Assembly (NCBI RefSeq): GCF_000261685.1
Contig: NZ_AJQE01000126.1
Location: 1 to 64,000, forward strand
Direction: 5' to 3'
Source: Bradyrhizobium genomosp. I (2014)
GTDB lineage: Bacteria; Pseudomonadota; Alphaproteobacteria; Rhizobiales; Xanthobacteraceae
DNA: 64,000 nucleotides
A model generated the notes under the pieces. That model saw nothing but the letters and a program-made list of their open reading frames with translations. It ran no database searches and was not told the DNA's origin. The stretch's first letter is position 1; every line of letters starts with the position of its first letter. Both the position numbers and the translations under genes were made by a program. Below, piece after piece: positions 54,628 through 61,936 of this stretch.

Positions 54628-55365
54628 ATGCAGCACCATCAGATCGTCTCGCGCGAGCAATGGATCGTCGCGCGCAAGGCCCATCTGGCGCGCGAGAAGG
54701 AGCTCACGGCGGCCCGCGAGCGCCTCGCCGAGGAGCGTCGCGCCTTGCCCTGGGTCAAGGTCGACAAGGCTTACGAATTTGTCGGGCCAAACGGCAGAGT
54801 GTCGCTCGGCGATCTGTTCAAAGGCCGTCCGCAGCTCATCGTTCAGCATGTGATGTTCGCACCCGACTGGGACGCGGCCTGCAAGAGCTGCTCGTTCTGG
54901 GCCGACGGGTTCGAGCGCATGGTGCCGCACTTGGCCGCGCGCGACACCACCATGGTCGCGGTCTCGCTGGCACCAAGCGCAAAGCTCGAGGATTTCAAGA
55001 AGCGGATGGGCTGGACTTTTGACTGGGTCTCCTCAGGCAGCAACGACTTCAACCGCGATTACGGCGTGACGTTCTCGCAGGAGCAGATTGCGACCGGCGA
55101 GCCCAGGTACAATTTCGGCACGACTGCGATCTACGGTCCGGAGCTGCCCGGAATCAGCGTGTTCTACCGCGACGAGGCCGGCGAGATCTTCCACACCTAT
55201 TCCTGCTTCGCCCGCGGCCTCGACATGATGAACGCAGCCTATCAATATCTCGACCTCACGCCGCTCGGTCGTCACGAGGAGGGGCTGCCCTATCCGATGG
55301 ACTGGGTTCGCCTGCGCGACCAGTACGAGCCGCAGGCGGCGAAGGCGGCGTGCTGTCACGGGTGA
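54628..55365 (+). CDS. DUF899-family thioredoxin-like protein
   Basis: A 245-residue DUF899 protein. KVDKAYEFVGPNGRVSLGDLF is followed by MFAPDWDAACKSCSFWADGF, the thioredoxin-fold active-site-like segment; the cysteines are spaced ACKSC rather than CxxC with a Trp. FNRDYGVTFSQEQ and TYSCFARGLDMMNAAYQYLDLTP are also typical. Function is unknown; redox or peroxidatic roles are proposed for the fold. GGGAGA precedes ATG 54628. It is third in the ArsR-AHSA1-DUF899 operon. Confidence 0.85.
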   Translation: MQHHQIVSREQWIVARKAHLAREKELTAARERLAEERRALPWVKVDKAYEFVGPNGRVSLGDLFKGRPQLIVQHVMFAPDWDAACKSCSFWADGFERMVPHLAARDTTMVAVSLAPSAKLEDFKKRMGWTFDWVSSGSNDFNRDYGVTFSQEQIATGEPRYNFGTTAIYGPELPGISVFYRDEAGEIFHTYSCFARGLDMMNAAYQYLDLTPLGRHEEGLPYPMDWVRLRDQYEPQAAKAACCHG

Positions 55366-55394
55366 GGGGGCCGGCACGAATCCCCATCACGGGT

Positions 55395-55498
55395 GTCATC
55401 GCCCGGCCTTGCCCGGGCTTTCCGGCACTCCGAGACGCTCGTGGTTGAATTGCGAAGCCGCGGCGTACTGGATTCTCCGTTTTCGCGGGGAATGACAG
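55395..55498. repeat. Intergenic repeat, degraded class E variant
   Basis: Between convergent genes. Outer arms CTGTCAT (as TGTCATC) and ATGACAG frame GCCCGGCCTTGCCCGGGC and the word GTACTGGATTCTCC. It shares ends with the element at 21082-21187 but the stems are less perfect. Confidence 0.6.
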
Positions 55499-55521
55499 CG
55501 GTGATCGAGGCGCGGCTCACG

Positions 55522-56769
55522 CTACCGCTTCGCGTCCGCCTGCTCCGTCCCATTGCACGAGATCAGCATCGTATAGGGCCGGGCGTTGGCGGCGATGTCG
55601 GTGGTCTTGAGCTCGCCCTTTGGTTCGGCGGTCTGATAGGGCACCACGGAATTGTCGAGGAAGTCGCGCAGCACGCCGGTCTTGATGGCGAAGTTGATGT
55701 TCTCGGGAATGTTGCCGGTCGCCACGGCGATGCGGAGCGCATCGACCTTTCCGGTGACGACGCCCACGATCTGTCCGGTCGCATCGAACAGCGGGCCCCC
55801 GCTGTTGCCGGGCTGCACGGGCGCACTGATTTGCAGGAAGCGGGTGTCGTTGCGCATGCCGCTGAGCGAGCTCACGATGCCGGTCGTCACGGTGAAGTCC
55901 GAGGTCAGCATTCCATGGTAAGGAAAGCCGATCGCGATGACGGAATCGCCGGAGCGGATCGAGCGGTCGCGGATTCGGGCAAAGTCCTTGAATGTCGTCG
56001 TCGCCGGCGCCTGCAACAGGGCGAGATCGTTGTTCGCGTCACTCGACACGACACGCAACGTGATCGCGGCCTCGCCGGTGAGATTGCCCTTGATGTCGCC
56101 GACGCAACCGTTGATCACATGGTTGTTGGTGACGATGTGCCCGCTTGCGCTCACCACGAAGCCGGTGCCGCTTCTGGCTTTGGCGGGTTTGCTGCCGGCC
56201 GGCGGTGCCGCCTGCTTGTCCGGCGCGGTCTGCGGCTTGGCGGCGATCTTGGTGAAATCGCCGACCTTGTCCAGCCCGTCGGCCTTGACCCGGGTCACGC
56301 AATTGCTGACGGCGGCAATCAGAGGGGCAGTCGATGTCAGGCTGAACTGGAACGGTGTGCCTCTCGCCACCGCCACCATCAGGCTCGCCTTCTGGAACGC
56401 ACGAGCGACGTTCGTAGGCAGAACTGCCGAGACCATGACCCCGGAAAAGGCGGTCGCAAAGAGCCTCACCTCGGCCTGACCGTCGAAGGTCACGTCGATC
56501 GTCAGGTTCTCGCCCTTCTTGAACCGAAACGCCGGGTTGGCAAAACCGAGCAGCCAAGCATTGTTTGAATCCTGACCTACGAGCAAAGTCATGCCATTGG
56601 CGTAGGGCGCGCTTGCAGCGCAGTGAGTGAATGCGCCCGTCGAGTCGTTGGTGAAGGCGCCGCCGTTCCAGTTGCCGATGTGGATGGTGCCGAAAGGCCC
56701 CGCCGCATGAACGAGCCCGGCCAGCATCCCCTGTAAAACAAACGCAACGACGAACGATTTCAGCCACAT
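55522..56769 (-). CDS. Exported trypsin-like (S1/HtrA-type) serine protease
   Basis: A 415-residue protein with a signal peptide (WLKSFVVAFVLQGMLAGLVHA). The protease domain is at about 200-390 with His217 (TNNHVI), Asp248 (NNDLALL) and Ser323 (QPGNSGGPLF), a full triad. There is no PDZ domain. The N-terminal ~150 residues (GNWNGGAFTNDSTGAFTHC onward) are a beta-rich domain I do not recognise, joined by a Pro/Lys-rich linker (residues ~178-200). ATG 56769 follows GGGGG; two upstream in-frame ATG codons lack a good site. Confidence 0.85.
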   Translation of the reverse strand: MWLKSFVVAFVLQGMLAGLVHAAGPFGTIHIGNWNGGAFTNDSTGAFTHCAASAPYANGMTLLVGQDSNNAWLLGFANPAFRFKKGENLTIDVTFDGQAEVRLFATAFSGVMVSAVLPTNVARAFQKASLMVAVARGTPFQFSLTSTAPLIAAVSNCVTRVKADGLDKVGDFTKIAAKPQTAPDKQAAPPAGSKPAKARSGTGFVVSASGHIVTNNHVINGCVGDIKGNLTGEAAITLRVVSSDANNDLALLQAPATTTFKDFARIRDRSIRSGDSVIAIGFPYHGMLTSDFTVTTGIVSSLSGMRNDTRFLQISAPVQPGNSGGPLFDATGQIVGVVTGKVDALRIAVATGNIPENINFAIKTGVLRDFLDNSVVPYQTAEPKGELKTTDIAANARPYTMLISCNGTEQADAKR

Positions 56770-56875
56770 ACCAGCCCCCGGGAACGCTTTTGGATCCATC
56801 TTATCCGTGAGCATAGGTGGCGCGCAACCGCCAGTTGTTCGTTCGGGTTCGGTCCGGCTTTCGCGACATTCGGGC

Positions 56876-56903
56876 TTGCCTTTACTTTGCTACGCCGTAT
56901 ACT
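56876..56903 (+). promoter_or_regulatory. Sigma-70-type promoter of the membrane protein / regulator / prenyltransferase operon
   Basis: -35 TTGCCT (56876-56881), 16-base spacer, -10 TATACT (56898-56903). The palindromic operator at 56900-56918 overlaps the -10 and the start of transcription. Confidence 0.6.
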
Positions 56904-56918
56904 TTGCAATACAAAGTA
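56900..56918. promoter_or_regulatory. Palindromic operator, upstream copy
   Basis: TACTTTGCAATACAAAGTA, arms TACTTTG and CAAAGTA with a five-base centre. It repeats almost exactly at 57972-57988. It lies over the predicted promoter, so a bound repressor would block RNA polymerase. The winged-helix protein at 57576 is the likely binder. Confidence 0.75.
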
Positions 56919-56971
56919 ATGGGACCTGCAGTCCCGGAAGACTCGGGTGGAACGAGGATTTGGCGTTGCCG

Positions 56972-57589
56972 ATGCACGATCTCGACAAGGCGCTGGCCGA
57001 TATCGTGGCGATCCGCAGCCAGATCGCCGCGGGCACCGCCTTCCGCGGCTACGGGCCGGCGACGATGGCGGCGACCGGCGCCGTCGCGCTCATCACCGCG
57101 GTTCTGCAATTCTGGCTGCTGGACGATCCCACCGGCGAGCCGCTCGGATTCTTTTGCGGCTGGTTCGTCGCCGCCGCGCTCTCGGGGCTGATGATCGGCA
57201 TCGAGATGCGCGCGCGCTCGCGCCGTCACCATTCGGGCCTGGCCGATGCCATGATCCATCAGGCGGTCGAGCAGTTCCTGCCGGCAGGCGTTGCTGGCGT
57301 GCTGCTCGCGGTGGTGATGTGGAAGTTCGCGAGCGAGACGCTGTGGCTGCTGCCGGGCCTGTGGCAGATCCTGGTGTCGCTCGGCATCTTTGCCTCGGTC
57401 CGCTCGCTGCCGCGCACCGTCGCGCTCGCCGGCGCCTGGTATTTCGTGTCCGGCTTCGCGGTGGTGGTGCTCGCAAGCCGAACCCACACGCTGTCGCCGT
57501 GGACCATGGGCCTGCCCTTCGTGATCGGGCAATCGGTGATGGCGGCCATTCTGCATGTCGCTTCCGGAGACAACGATGTCGAAGACTGA
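56972..57589 (+). CDS. Membrane protein of unknown function in a regulator operon
   Basis: A 205-residue protein with about five to six membrane segments (first near 31-48, ATMAATGAVALITAVLQFWL). The N-terminal ~25 residues (MHDLDKALADIVAIRSQIA) are a cytosolic helix, a layout seen in membrane partners of small winged-helix regulators. It may sense a membrane state or signal to the regulator; this is inference. ATG 56972 is used, though a TTG two codons earlier has a better-placed GAGGA. It overlaps the regulator gene by 14 bases. Confidence 0.78.
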   Translation: MHDLDKALADIVAIRSQIAAGTAFRGYGPATMAATGAVALITAVLQFWLLDDPTGEPLGFFCGWFVAAALSGLMIGIEMRARSRRHHSGLADAMIHQAVEQFLPAGVAGVLLAVVMWKFASETLWLLPGLWQILVSLGIFASVRSLPRTVALAGAWYFVSGFAVVVLASRTHTLSPWTMGLPFVIGQSVMAAILHVASGDNDVED

Positions 57590-57950
57590 CAGCGCGCCCT
57601 TCTCTTACGAAGGACTCGACCGCGTGATCCACGAGAAGGCGAGGCTCGGGCTTCTCACTTCGCTGATGGCGCATCCCAAGGGGCTGGCATTCGGCGACCT
57701 CAAGCAGCTCTGCGGCCTCACCGACGGCAATCTCAGCCGGCACCTTGCCGTGCTCCAGGAGGCCGGCCTCGTCGAGGTGACCAAAGGCTACGAGGGCAAC
57801 CGCCCGCACACCACCTGTCGCCTGACCAGGGCCGGCCGCCGCCGTTTCCTCGACTACCTCGCTGTGCTCGAGCGGCTGGTGCGCGACGCGGCGAAAGCCG
57901 CCGGCCGTGGCGCGCCGCCGCTCGGCCGCCTCGGTATCGTCTCGACCTGA
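57576..57950 (+). CDS. Winged-helix transcriptional regulator
   Basis: A 124-residue single-domain regulator of the MarR/ArsR-like 'winged helix DNA-binding' group. HEKARLGLLTSLMAHPKGLAFGDLKQLC is followed by the recognition helix LTDGNLSRHLAVLQEAGLVEV and the wing YEGNRPHTTCRLTRAG. There is no ligand or metal domain. ATG 57576 has GGAGA six bases upstream. It likely binds the ACTTTGCAATRCAAAGT palindromes on both sides of the operon. Confidence 0.87.
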   Translation: MSKTDSAPFSYEGLDRVIHEKARLGLLTSLMAHPKGLAFGDLKQLCGLTDGNLSRHLAVLQEAGLVEVTKGYEGNRPHTTCRLTRAGRRRFLDYLAVLERLVRDAAKAAGRGAPPLGRLGIVST

Positions 57951-57971
57951 TCCTCTCCTTTTTGACTGGAG

Positions 57972-57988
57972 ACTTTGCAATGCAAAGT
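57972..57988. promoter_or_regulatory. Palindromic operator over the prenyltransferase start codon
   Basis: ACTTTGCAATGCAAAGT, eight-base arms around a single central base. The ATG of the next gene (57980) is its middle. It matches the promoter-proximal copy at 56901-56917 in 16 of 17 bases. Confidence 0.8.
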
Positions 57989-58720
57989 GACCTTACGTCC
58001 CGCAGCGAGAAGCTTCATGTCGGCATCATCATGGACGGCAATGGCAGATGGGCGACGCGGCGCGGCCTGTCGCGCGTGCGCGGCCACGAGGCCGGCGTCG
58101 AGACCATTCGCCGCATCGTCGAGGCCGCGCCCAAGCAGGGCATCGGCACGCTGACGCTTTACGCCTTCTCCGCCGACAATTGGCGGAGGCCGAAGACGGA
58201 GGTCGCCGCACTGATGACCTTGCTGCGCTTCTATCTCGCCCACGAGGTGCAGAGCCTGGTCAAGAACGGCGTGCGCCTGACCGTGATCGGCCGCCGCGAT
58301 CGCCTGCCCGAAGGCATCGCCACCGCGATCGATCGCGCCGAAGAGGCCACCGCCGCTGGCGGCGCACTGCATTTGCGCATCGCCGTCGACTATTCCGCGC
58401 GCGACGCCATCCTCAACGCCGCGGCCAAAGCGGCCGCGCTGACCAGCCTCACCCGCGAGGCGTTCTCGCAGCTCGTCACCGGCGAGGCCGGTCTCCGCGA
58501 CGTCGATCTCATCATCCGCACCTCCGGCGAGAAGCGGCTATCGGACTTCCTGCTCTGGGAGGGCGCCTATGCCGAGCTGCACTTCACCGAGCGGATGTGG
58601 CCCGAGTTCGACGCGGGCGATCTCACCGAGGCGCTCGCCGCGTTCCACGACCGCGAGCGCCGCTTCGGCGGCCTTCGGGCGATCGTGCCGGAGGAGGTGC
58701 CTTCGCTCTCCCGGGTGTGA
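57980..58720 (+). CDS. uppS: Cis-prenyltransferase (UppS-like isoprenyl transferase)
   Basis: A 246-residue undecaprenyl-diphosphate-synthase-family enzyme. Catalytic Asp19 and the diphosphate loop are in MDGNGRWATRRG (18-29), with YAFSADNWRRP near 62-72. The C-terminal DLIIRTSGEKRLSDFLLW and ELHFTERMWPEF are also conserved. It makes long cis-polyprenyl diphosphate carriers for cell-wall or glycan synthesis. The usual frr-uppS-cdsA-dxr neighbours are missing, so it is probably a second, regulated copy. GGAG is eight bases before ATG 57980. Confidence 0.88.
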   Translation: MQSDLTSRSEKLHVGIIMDGNGRWATRRGLSRVRGHEAGVETIRRIVEAAPKQGIGTLTLYAFSADNWRRPKTEVAALMTLLRFYLAHEVQSLVKNGVRLTVIGRRDRLPEGIATAIDRAEEATAAGGALHLRIAVDYSARDAILNAAAKAAALTSLTREAFSQLVTGEAGLRDVDLIIRTSGEKRLSDFLLWEGAYAELHFTERMWPEFDAGDLTEALAAFHDRERRFGGLRAIVPEEVPSLSRV

Positions 58721-58904
58721 CGCGCGGCGCGATGCGCGGCCTGGCGAAGAGAGGGGGCTTTCGGGATACCGGCCTTGGAGATCGGCCGTCGGTCCACCTC
58801 GCGAGGTGCTTGTCGCGCTCGTCATACGCTCGTTGAATTGCCGCATGGCACGGATCGTGCTCTAGTCTCCGTCGATGGGTCCCCAGCGACAGGAGCTCTC
58901 TGCG

Positions 58905-59390
58905 ATGCGCGCGGTCCTGGATTATTGCACCGGCGGAACGGAGCGGCAGATCGCCGCCGGCACGCTCATTGTCAACGAGGGTGGCACCAGCGGCCATCTC
59001 TACGTGCTGATGCAAGGCAAGCTCGAAGTGCTCAAGGGCGAGATGGTGGTCGCCACCGTCACCGAGCCCGGCGCAGTGCTCGGCGAGATGTCCGTGCTGC
59101 TGGGCCAGCCGCACACCGCAACCGTGCGGGCCTGCTCCGACGCGGTCGTCTATGAGTTCGAGAACGCAGCCTCGTTCCTCGAGAAGGAGCCGGGCGTGGC
59201 CCTGCTGATCGCGAAAATGCTGGCGCAGCGGCTCAATGTCGCCAACACCTATCTCGCCGATCTCAAGCGGCAATATGCCGGCCATGGCACGCATCTGGCC
59301 ATGGTCGGCGAGGTGCTCCAGAGCATGATCAACCTGCCGCCGCTTGAGGTCTCGCCAGGCTCGGATCGGAAATCCGATCCAAGAATGTGA
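58905..59390 (+). CDS. Cyclic nucleotide-binding domain protein without DNA-binding domain
   Basis: A 161-residue protein with one cNMP/Crp-type domain at about 10-120: NEGGTSGHLYVLMQGKLEVLKG, then GAVLGEMSVLLGQPHTATVRA, which is the phosphate-binding cassette (GEMS...TATVRA). A helical tail follows, with no helix-turn-helix, so it is not a Crp-type activator. It may act as a cAMP- or cGMP-sensing subunit. ATG 58905 has CAGGAG upstream. Its last 62 bases overlap the 3' end of the convergent metallophosphoesterase gene. Confidence 0.85.
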   Translation: MRAVLDYCTGGTERQIAAGTLIVNEGGTSGHLYVLMQGKLEVLKGEMVVATVTEPGAVLGEMSVLLGQPHTATVRACSDAVVYEFENAASFLEKEPGVALLIAKMLAQRLNVANTYLADLKRQYAGHGTHLAMVGEVLQSMINLPPLEVSPGSDRKSDPRM

Positions 59391-60156
59391 GCCAGTCGGG
59401 CGGCGCTTCGATCGGGGCGGCGGGGCGCTTCAGCGGCGCATTGAGGTCGATCCACTGGGCTTCGCCGGCTGCAAGCCAGAACGCCTTGTCCGCGTCGAGG
59501 TCCAGCACGATACAGGTCGGCGGCCGGCCCGGTTGCAGGCCGGTGTTGAAGACCCAGGTCCGGCCTAGCCGGTCGAACCACGAGCCGCCGGTGATGAACG
59601 GCGACTGATGCACATGGCCCGAGATCACCATCGACGGCTGGTATTGCACGATCCATTGCACCAGCTCGACGTCGCCGAAGAAGCGCTTGCCGCCCCAGCT
59701 AGTCGGTGAATCCGCCGGCGGCGCGTGGTGTGCCCAGATCCATCGTCGCGGCCGGCTGGCCGCGGCATCGTGCAACTGGTCGACGATGCGCTGCTTTACC
59801 AGCGGCCCATCCCACCACGGGCATACCGTGAACATCGTGTCGCCGATGCCGAGGCTGTCGCCGTCGCAGGCGATGCCCAGCTCGCGCACCTCCGAAATCC
59901 AGCGCGCGATCTTCTCACCTTCGGCGTCGCGCTCGTCGAGGTCGTGATTGCCGGAGCAGAGGATCACGCGGGTCTGCGCGGCAAGCAGCGCGAGGTATTT
60001 CTTCACCACAACGATCTGGGCGCGGAAGTCAACGACCGAGCCGATGTCGAGCGCATCGCCGGCGAAGATCACGAGGTCGAACTGCGGCGCCGCGCTGACC
60101 AGCCAGTCGAGCTGGGGCAGCGAATAGTGCAGGTCGGCCACGACCAGGCAGCGCAT
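59329..60156 (-). CDS. Metallophosphoesterase family protein
   Basis: Calcineurin-like phosphoesterase of 275 residues. Metal motifs are intact: DLHYS (Asp8, His10), FAGDALD, CSGNHDLDE, WAHHAPP and SGHVHQS. The substrate could be a cyclic nucleotide or another phosphodiester. The convergent neighbour binds cyclic nucleotides, which makes a cAMP-type phosphodiesterase an attractive guess. ATG 60156 (MRCLVVADLH) is the natural start; upstream ATG codons give unrelated sequence. Its 3' end overlaps the neighbour's by 62 bases. Confidence 0.87.
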   Translation of the reverse strand: MRCLVVADLHYSLPQLDWLVSAAPQFDLVIFAGDALDIGSVVDFRAQIVVVKKYLALLAAQTRVILCSGNHDLDERDAEGEKIARWISEVRELGIACDGDSLGIGDTMFTVCPWWDGPLVKQRIVDQLHDAAASRPRRWIWAHHAPPADSPTSWGGKRFFGDVELVQWIVQYQPSMVISGHVHQSPFITGGSWFDRLGRTWVFNTGLQPGRPPTCIVLDLDADKAFWLAAGEAQWIDLNAPLKRPAAPIEAPPDWLTFLDRISDPSLARPQAAAG

Positions 60157-60313
60157 CGAAAATCCGTCGGCGAGAGCTTGAAAATGTCTGGGAATTCCAG
60201 GCCTCATGAAGCAAGAAGCGGACCAGCATGGCCGCTCCTGCGCGTCAGCGTCGCGGGGCTGGACCGGTTCATTGAATTCTGATGTCGTGGGCATCCTCAA
60301 TGCGGATGCCCGT

Positions 60314-61000
60314 ATGACCCCCTTCAAGACCATTCGCGCCCGCGCCGAGAAACGCAAGGGCGGGCCCAAGGCGCTGGAGAAACTGATGCCGGCAAAGCCG
60401 GACCTCAAGCGGCTGGCCAGGCTCGGCGACGACCGCATCCTCGCCGAGATGACCAGGCGGGTGTTCTGCGCCGGCTTCGCCTGGAGCGTGATCGATTCGA
60501 AATGGGACGGTTTCGAGCACGCCTTCCTGCATTTCCAGCCCGCCAAGCTCATGTTCCAGCCAGAAGACTATTGGGAGGGCCTGCTGCGCGACGCGCGCAT
60601 CGTGCGCAATGGCGCCAAGATCATGTCGGTGCGCGACAACGCCGCCTTCGTGCAGGAGATCGCGAAGGAGCACGGCAGCTTCGGCAAGTTTCTGGCGAAG
60701 TGGCCCTCGTCCGAAGAGATCGGCCTGCTCGATCTCCTCAACAAGCGCGGCAGCCGGTTGGGAGGCAACACCGGCCAGATGCTGCTGCGCTTCGTCGGCT
60801 GGGACGGTTTCGTGACGTCCAGGGACGTGGTCGCTTGCCTGCGCGATGCAGGTCTCGACGTTGCCGAGGAGGTCAAATCGAAGGGCGATCTCGCCAAGGT
60901 GCAGGCGCAGTTCAACGCCTGGGCCGAGGAGACCGGTCTGCCCTACACCTGTCTGTCGCGCATCTGCGCGCTGTCTGTCGGCGAGAACCGCAGCGAGTAG
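60314..61000 (+). CDS. DNA-3-methyladenine glycosylase I-like (Tag family) protein
   Basis: A 228-residue HhH-fold protein similar to Tag: FAWSVIDSKWDGFEHAFLHFQP parallels the Tag core LSWITVLKKRENYRACFHQF, and LLRDARIVRNGAKIMSVRDNA the next helices. It lacks the N-terminal Cys and the C-terminal His/Cys that bind zinc in E. coli Tag, and the catalytic glutamate before the core is not evident (VFCAGFAWS). It may excise a different base or bind DNA only. ATG 60314 (MTPFKTIRARAEKRK) is chosen. Confidence 0.78.
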   Translation: MTPFKTIRARAEKRKGGPKALEKLMPAKPDLKRLARLGDDRILAEMTRRVFCAGFAWSVIDSKWDGFEHAFLHFQPAKLMFQPEDYWEGLLRDARIVRNGAKIMSVRDNAAFVQEIAKEHGSFGKFLAKWPSSEEIGLLDLLNKRGSRLGGNTGQMLLRFVGWDGFVTSRDVVACLRDAGLDVAEEVKSKGDLAKVQAQFNAWAEETGLPYTCLSRICALSVGENRSE

Positions 61001-61026
61001 CACTCACAACAACCTGGAGAAGAGCA

Positions 61027-61320
61027 ATGGCGAAAGCCTATTGGGTTGCGACCTATCGTGCGATCAAGAACCCCGATGCGATGACCGCCTATGCCAACGT
61101 ATCGCGCCAGGCGATCGAAGCGGCGGGTGGCCGCGTGATCGCGCGCGGGTTGCCCGCGGCCGTCTTCGAACTCGGCCAGATGGAGCGCGTCGTCCTCATC
61201 GAGTTTGACAGCGTCGCGAGCGCCAAGGCGGCGTATGAGAGTCCAGCCTACAAGGTCGCGCACGACCTGCTTGGTGATGGCGCGGATCGCGATATCCGGA
61301 TCGTCGAGGCTGTCGAGTAG
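61027..61320 (+). CDS. DUF1330-family protein
   Basis: A 97-residue dimeric alpha-beta-barrel protein: KAYWVATYRAIKNPDAMTAYA, then GGRVIARGLPAAVFELGQMERVVLIEFDS and AKAAYESPAYK, as in DUF1330. The biochemical role of the family is unknown. The start has GGAGAAGAG upstream. It lies 26 bases after the Tag-like gene and is probably co-transcribed. Confidence 0.88.
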   Translation: MAKAYWVATYRAIKNPDAMTAYANVSRQAIEAAGGRVIARGLPAAVFELGQMERVVLIEFDSVASAKAAYESPAYKVAHDLLGDGADRDIRIVEAVE

Positions 61321-61523
61321 CGCGCGGAACAGCGAGATCGTGTGCATCGTGTGGCGATCTCGTGCCGCGAGCGCGGCAGGTGCCGTGCGCGATCACGAAT
61401 TGCATTTTGCAGGAACATTTGTCCGCAGTGCCTGTTCGGGACCTTGAGCCAGGCCGACAAGGGCGCGAGGAACGCATGCTTCCGCCTGGGTCAATGAAAC
61501 CGGAGCCAGAAACGGAGCAGCTC

Positions 61524-61817
61524 ATGAAGCTCACATCCGAACAGGTGAAGCAGACCGTCAACCAACTCGGCGCTCAGGTGCTGCCCGACGAACATCCCGC
61601 CATGCCGCAGCTCAACAGCATGTTCGGCGAGCATACCTTCTTCGTCGACGAGATGGGTCTCAAGGTCCTCGAGCCCACGGGATCGCCTGGCGCCGAGCGC
61701 CAGAGCGGCGAGGTCGTCAGCCTCGCCGATTGGGGCGATTCCGACCTGACGCGCCTGATGGCGCATGAGCCCGAACCGACCGGGGTGATCGTGGTGTTCG
61801 AGCTTATGAAGCATTGA
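61524..61817 (+). CDS. Small protein of unknown function
   Basis: A 97-residue acidic soluble protein that I do not recognise. It begins MKLTSEQVKQTVNQLGAQVLP and has the segment SMFGEHTFFVDEMGLKVLEP, then a Ser/Gly-rich turn and ADWGDSDLTRLMAHEPEPTGVIVVF. The layout (helix, strand, linker, helix, strand) suggests a compact fold. GGAG lies seven bases before ATG 61524; ATG codons at 61476 and 61494 are alternatives. It is alone between DUF1330 and the convergent kinase. Confidence 0.65.
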   Translation: MKLTSEQVKQTVNQLGAQVLPDEHPAMPQLNSMFGEHTFFVDEMGLKVLEPTGSPGAERQSGEVVSLADWGDSDLTRLMAHEPEPTGVIVVFELMKH

Positions 61818-61936
61818 GCGCCCCCCGAGCGGATCGATTTTCATCGGTGGCGGGTCTGAAAATCCGTCACCGTCAGGCACGCCCGGCGAGCGTCCTGTTC
61901 TCGGCCTCCGAGGCGGCTCCAACATGGCCGCCGGGA

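Noticed and set aside
60157-60552. In-frame upstream extension of the metallophosphoesterase
   Set aside because: The conserved fold begins at MRCLVVADLH; the extension is antisense to the Tag-like gene and has no domain.
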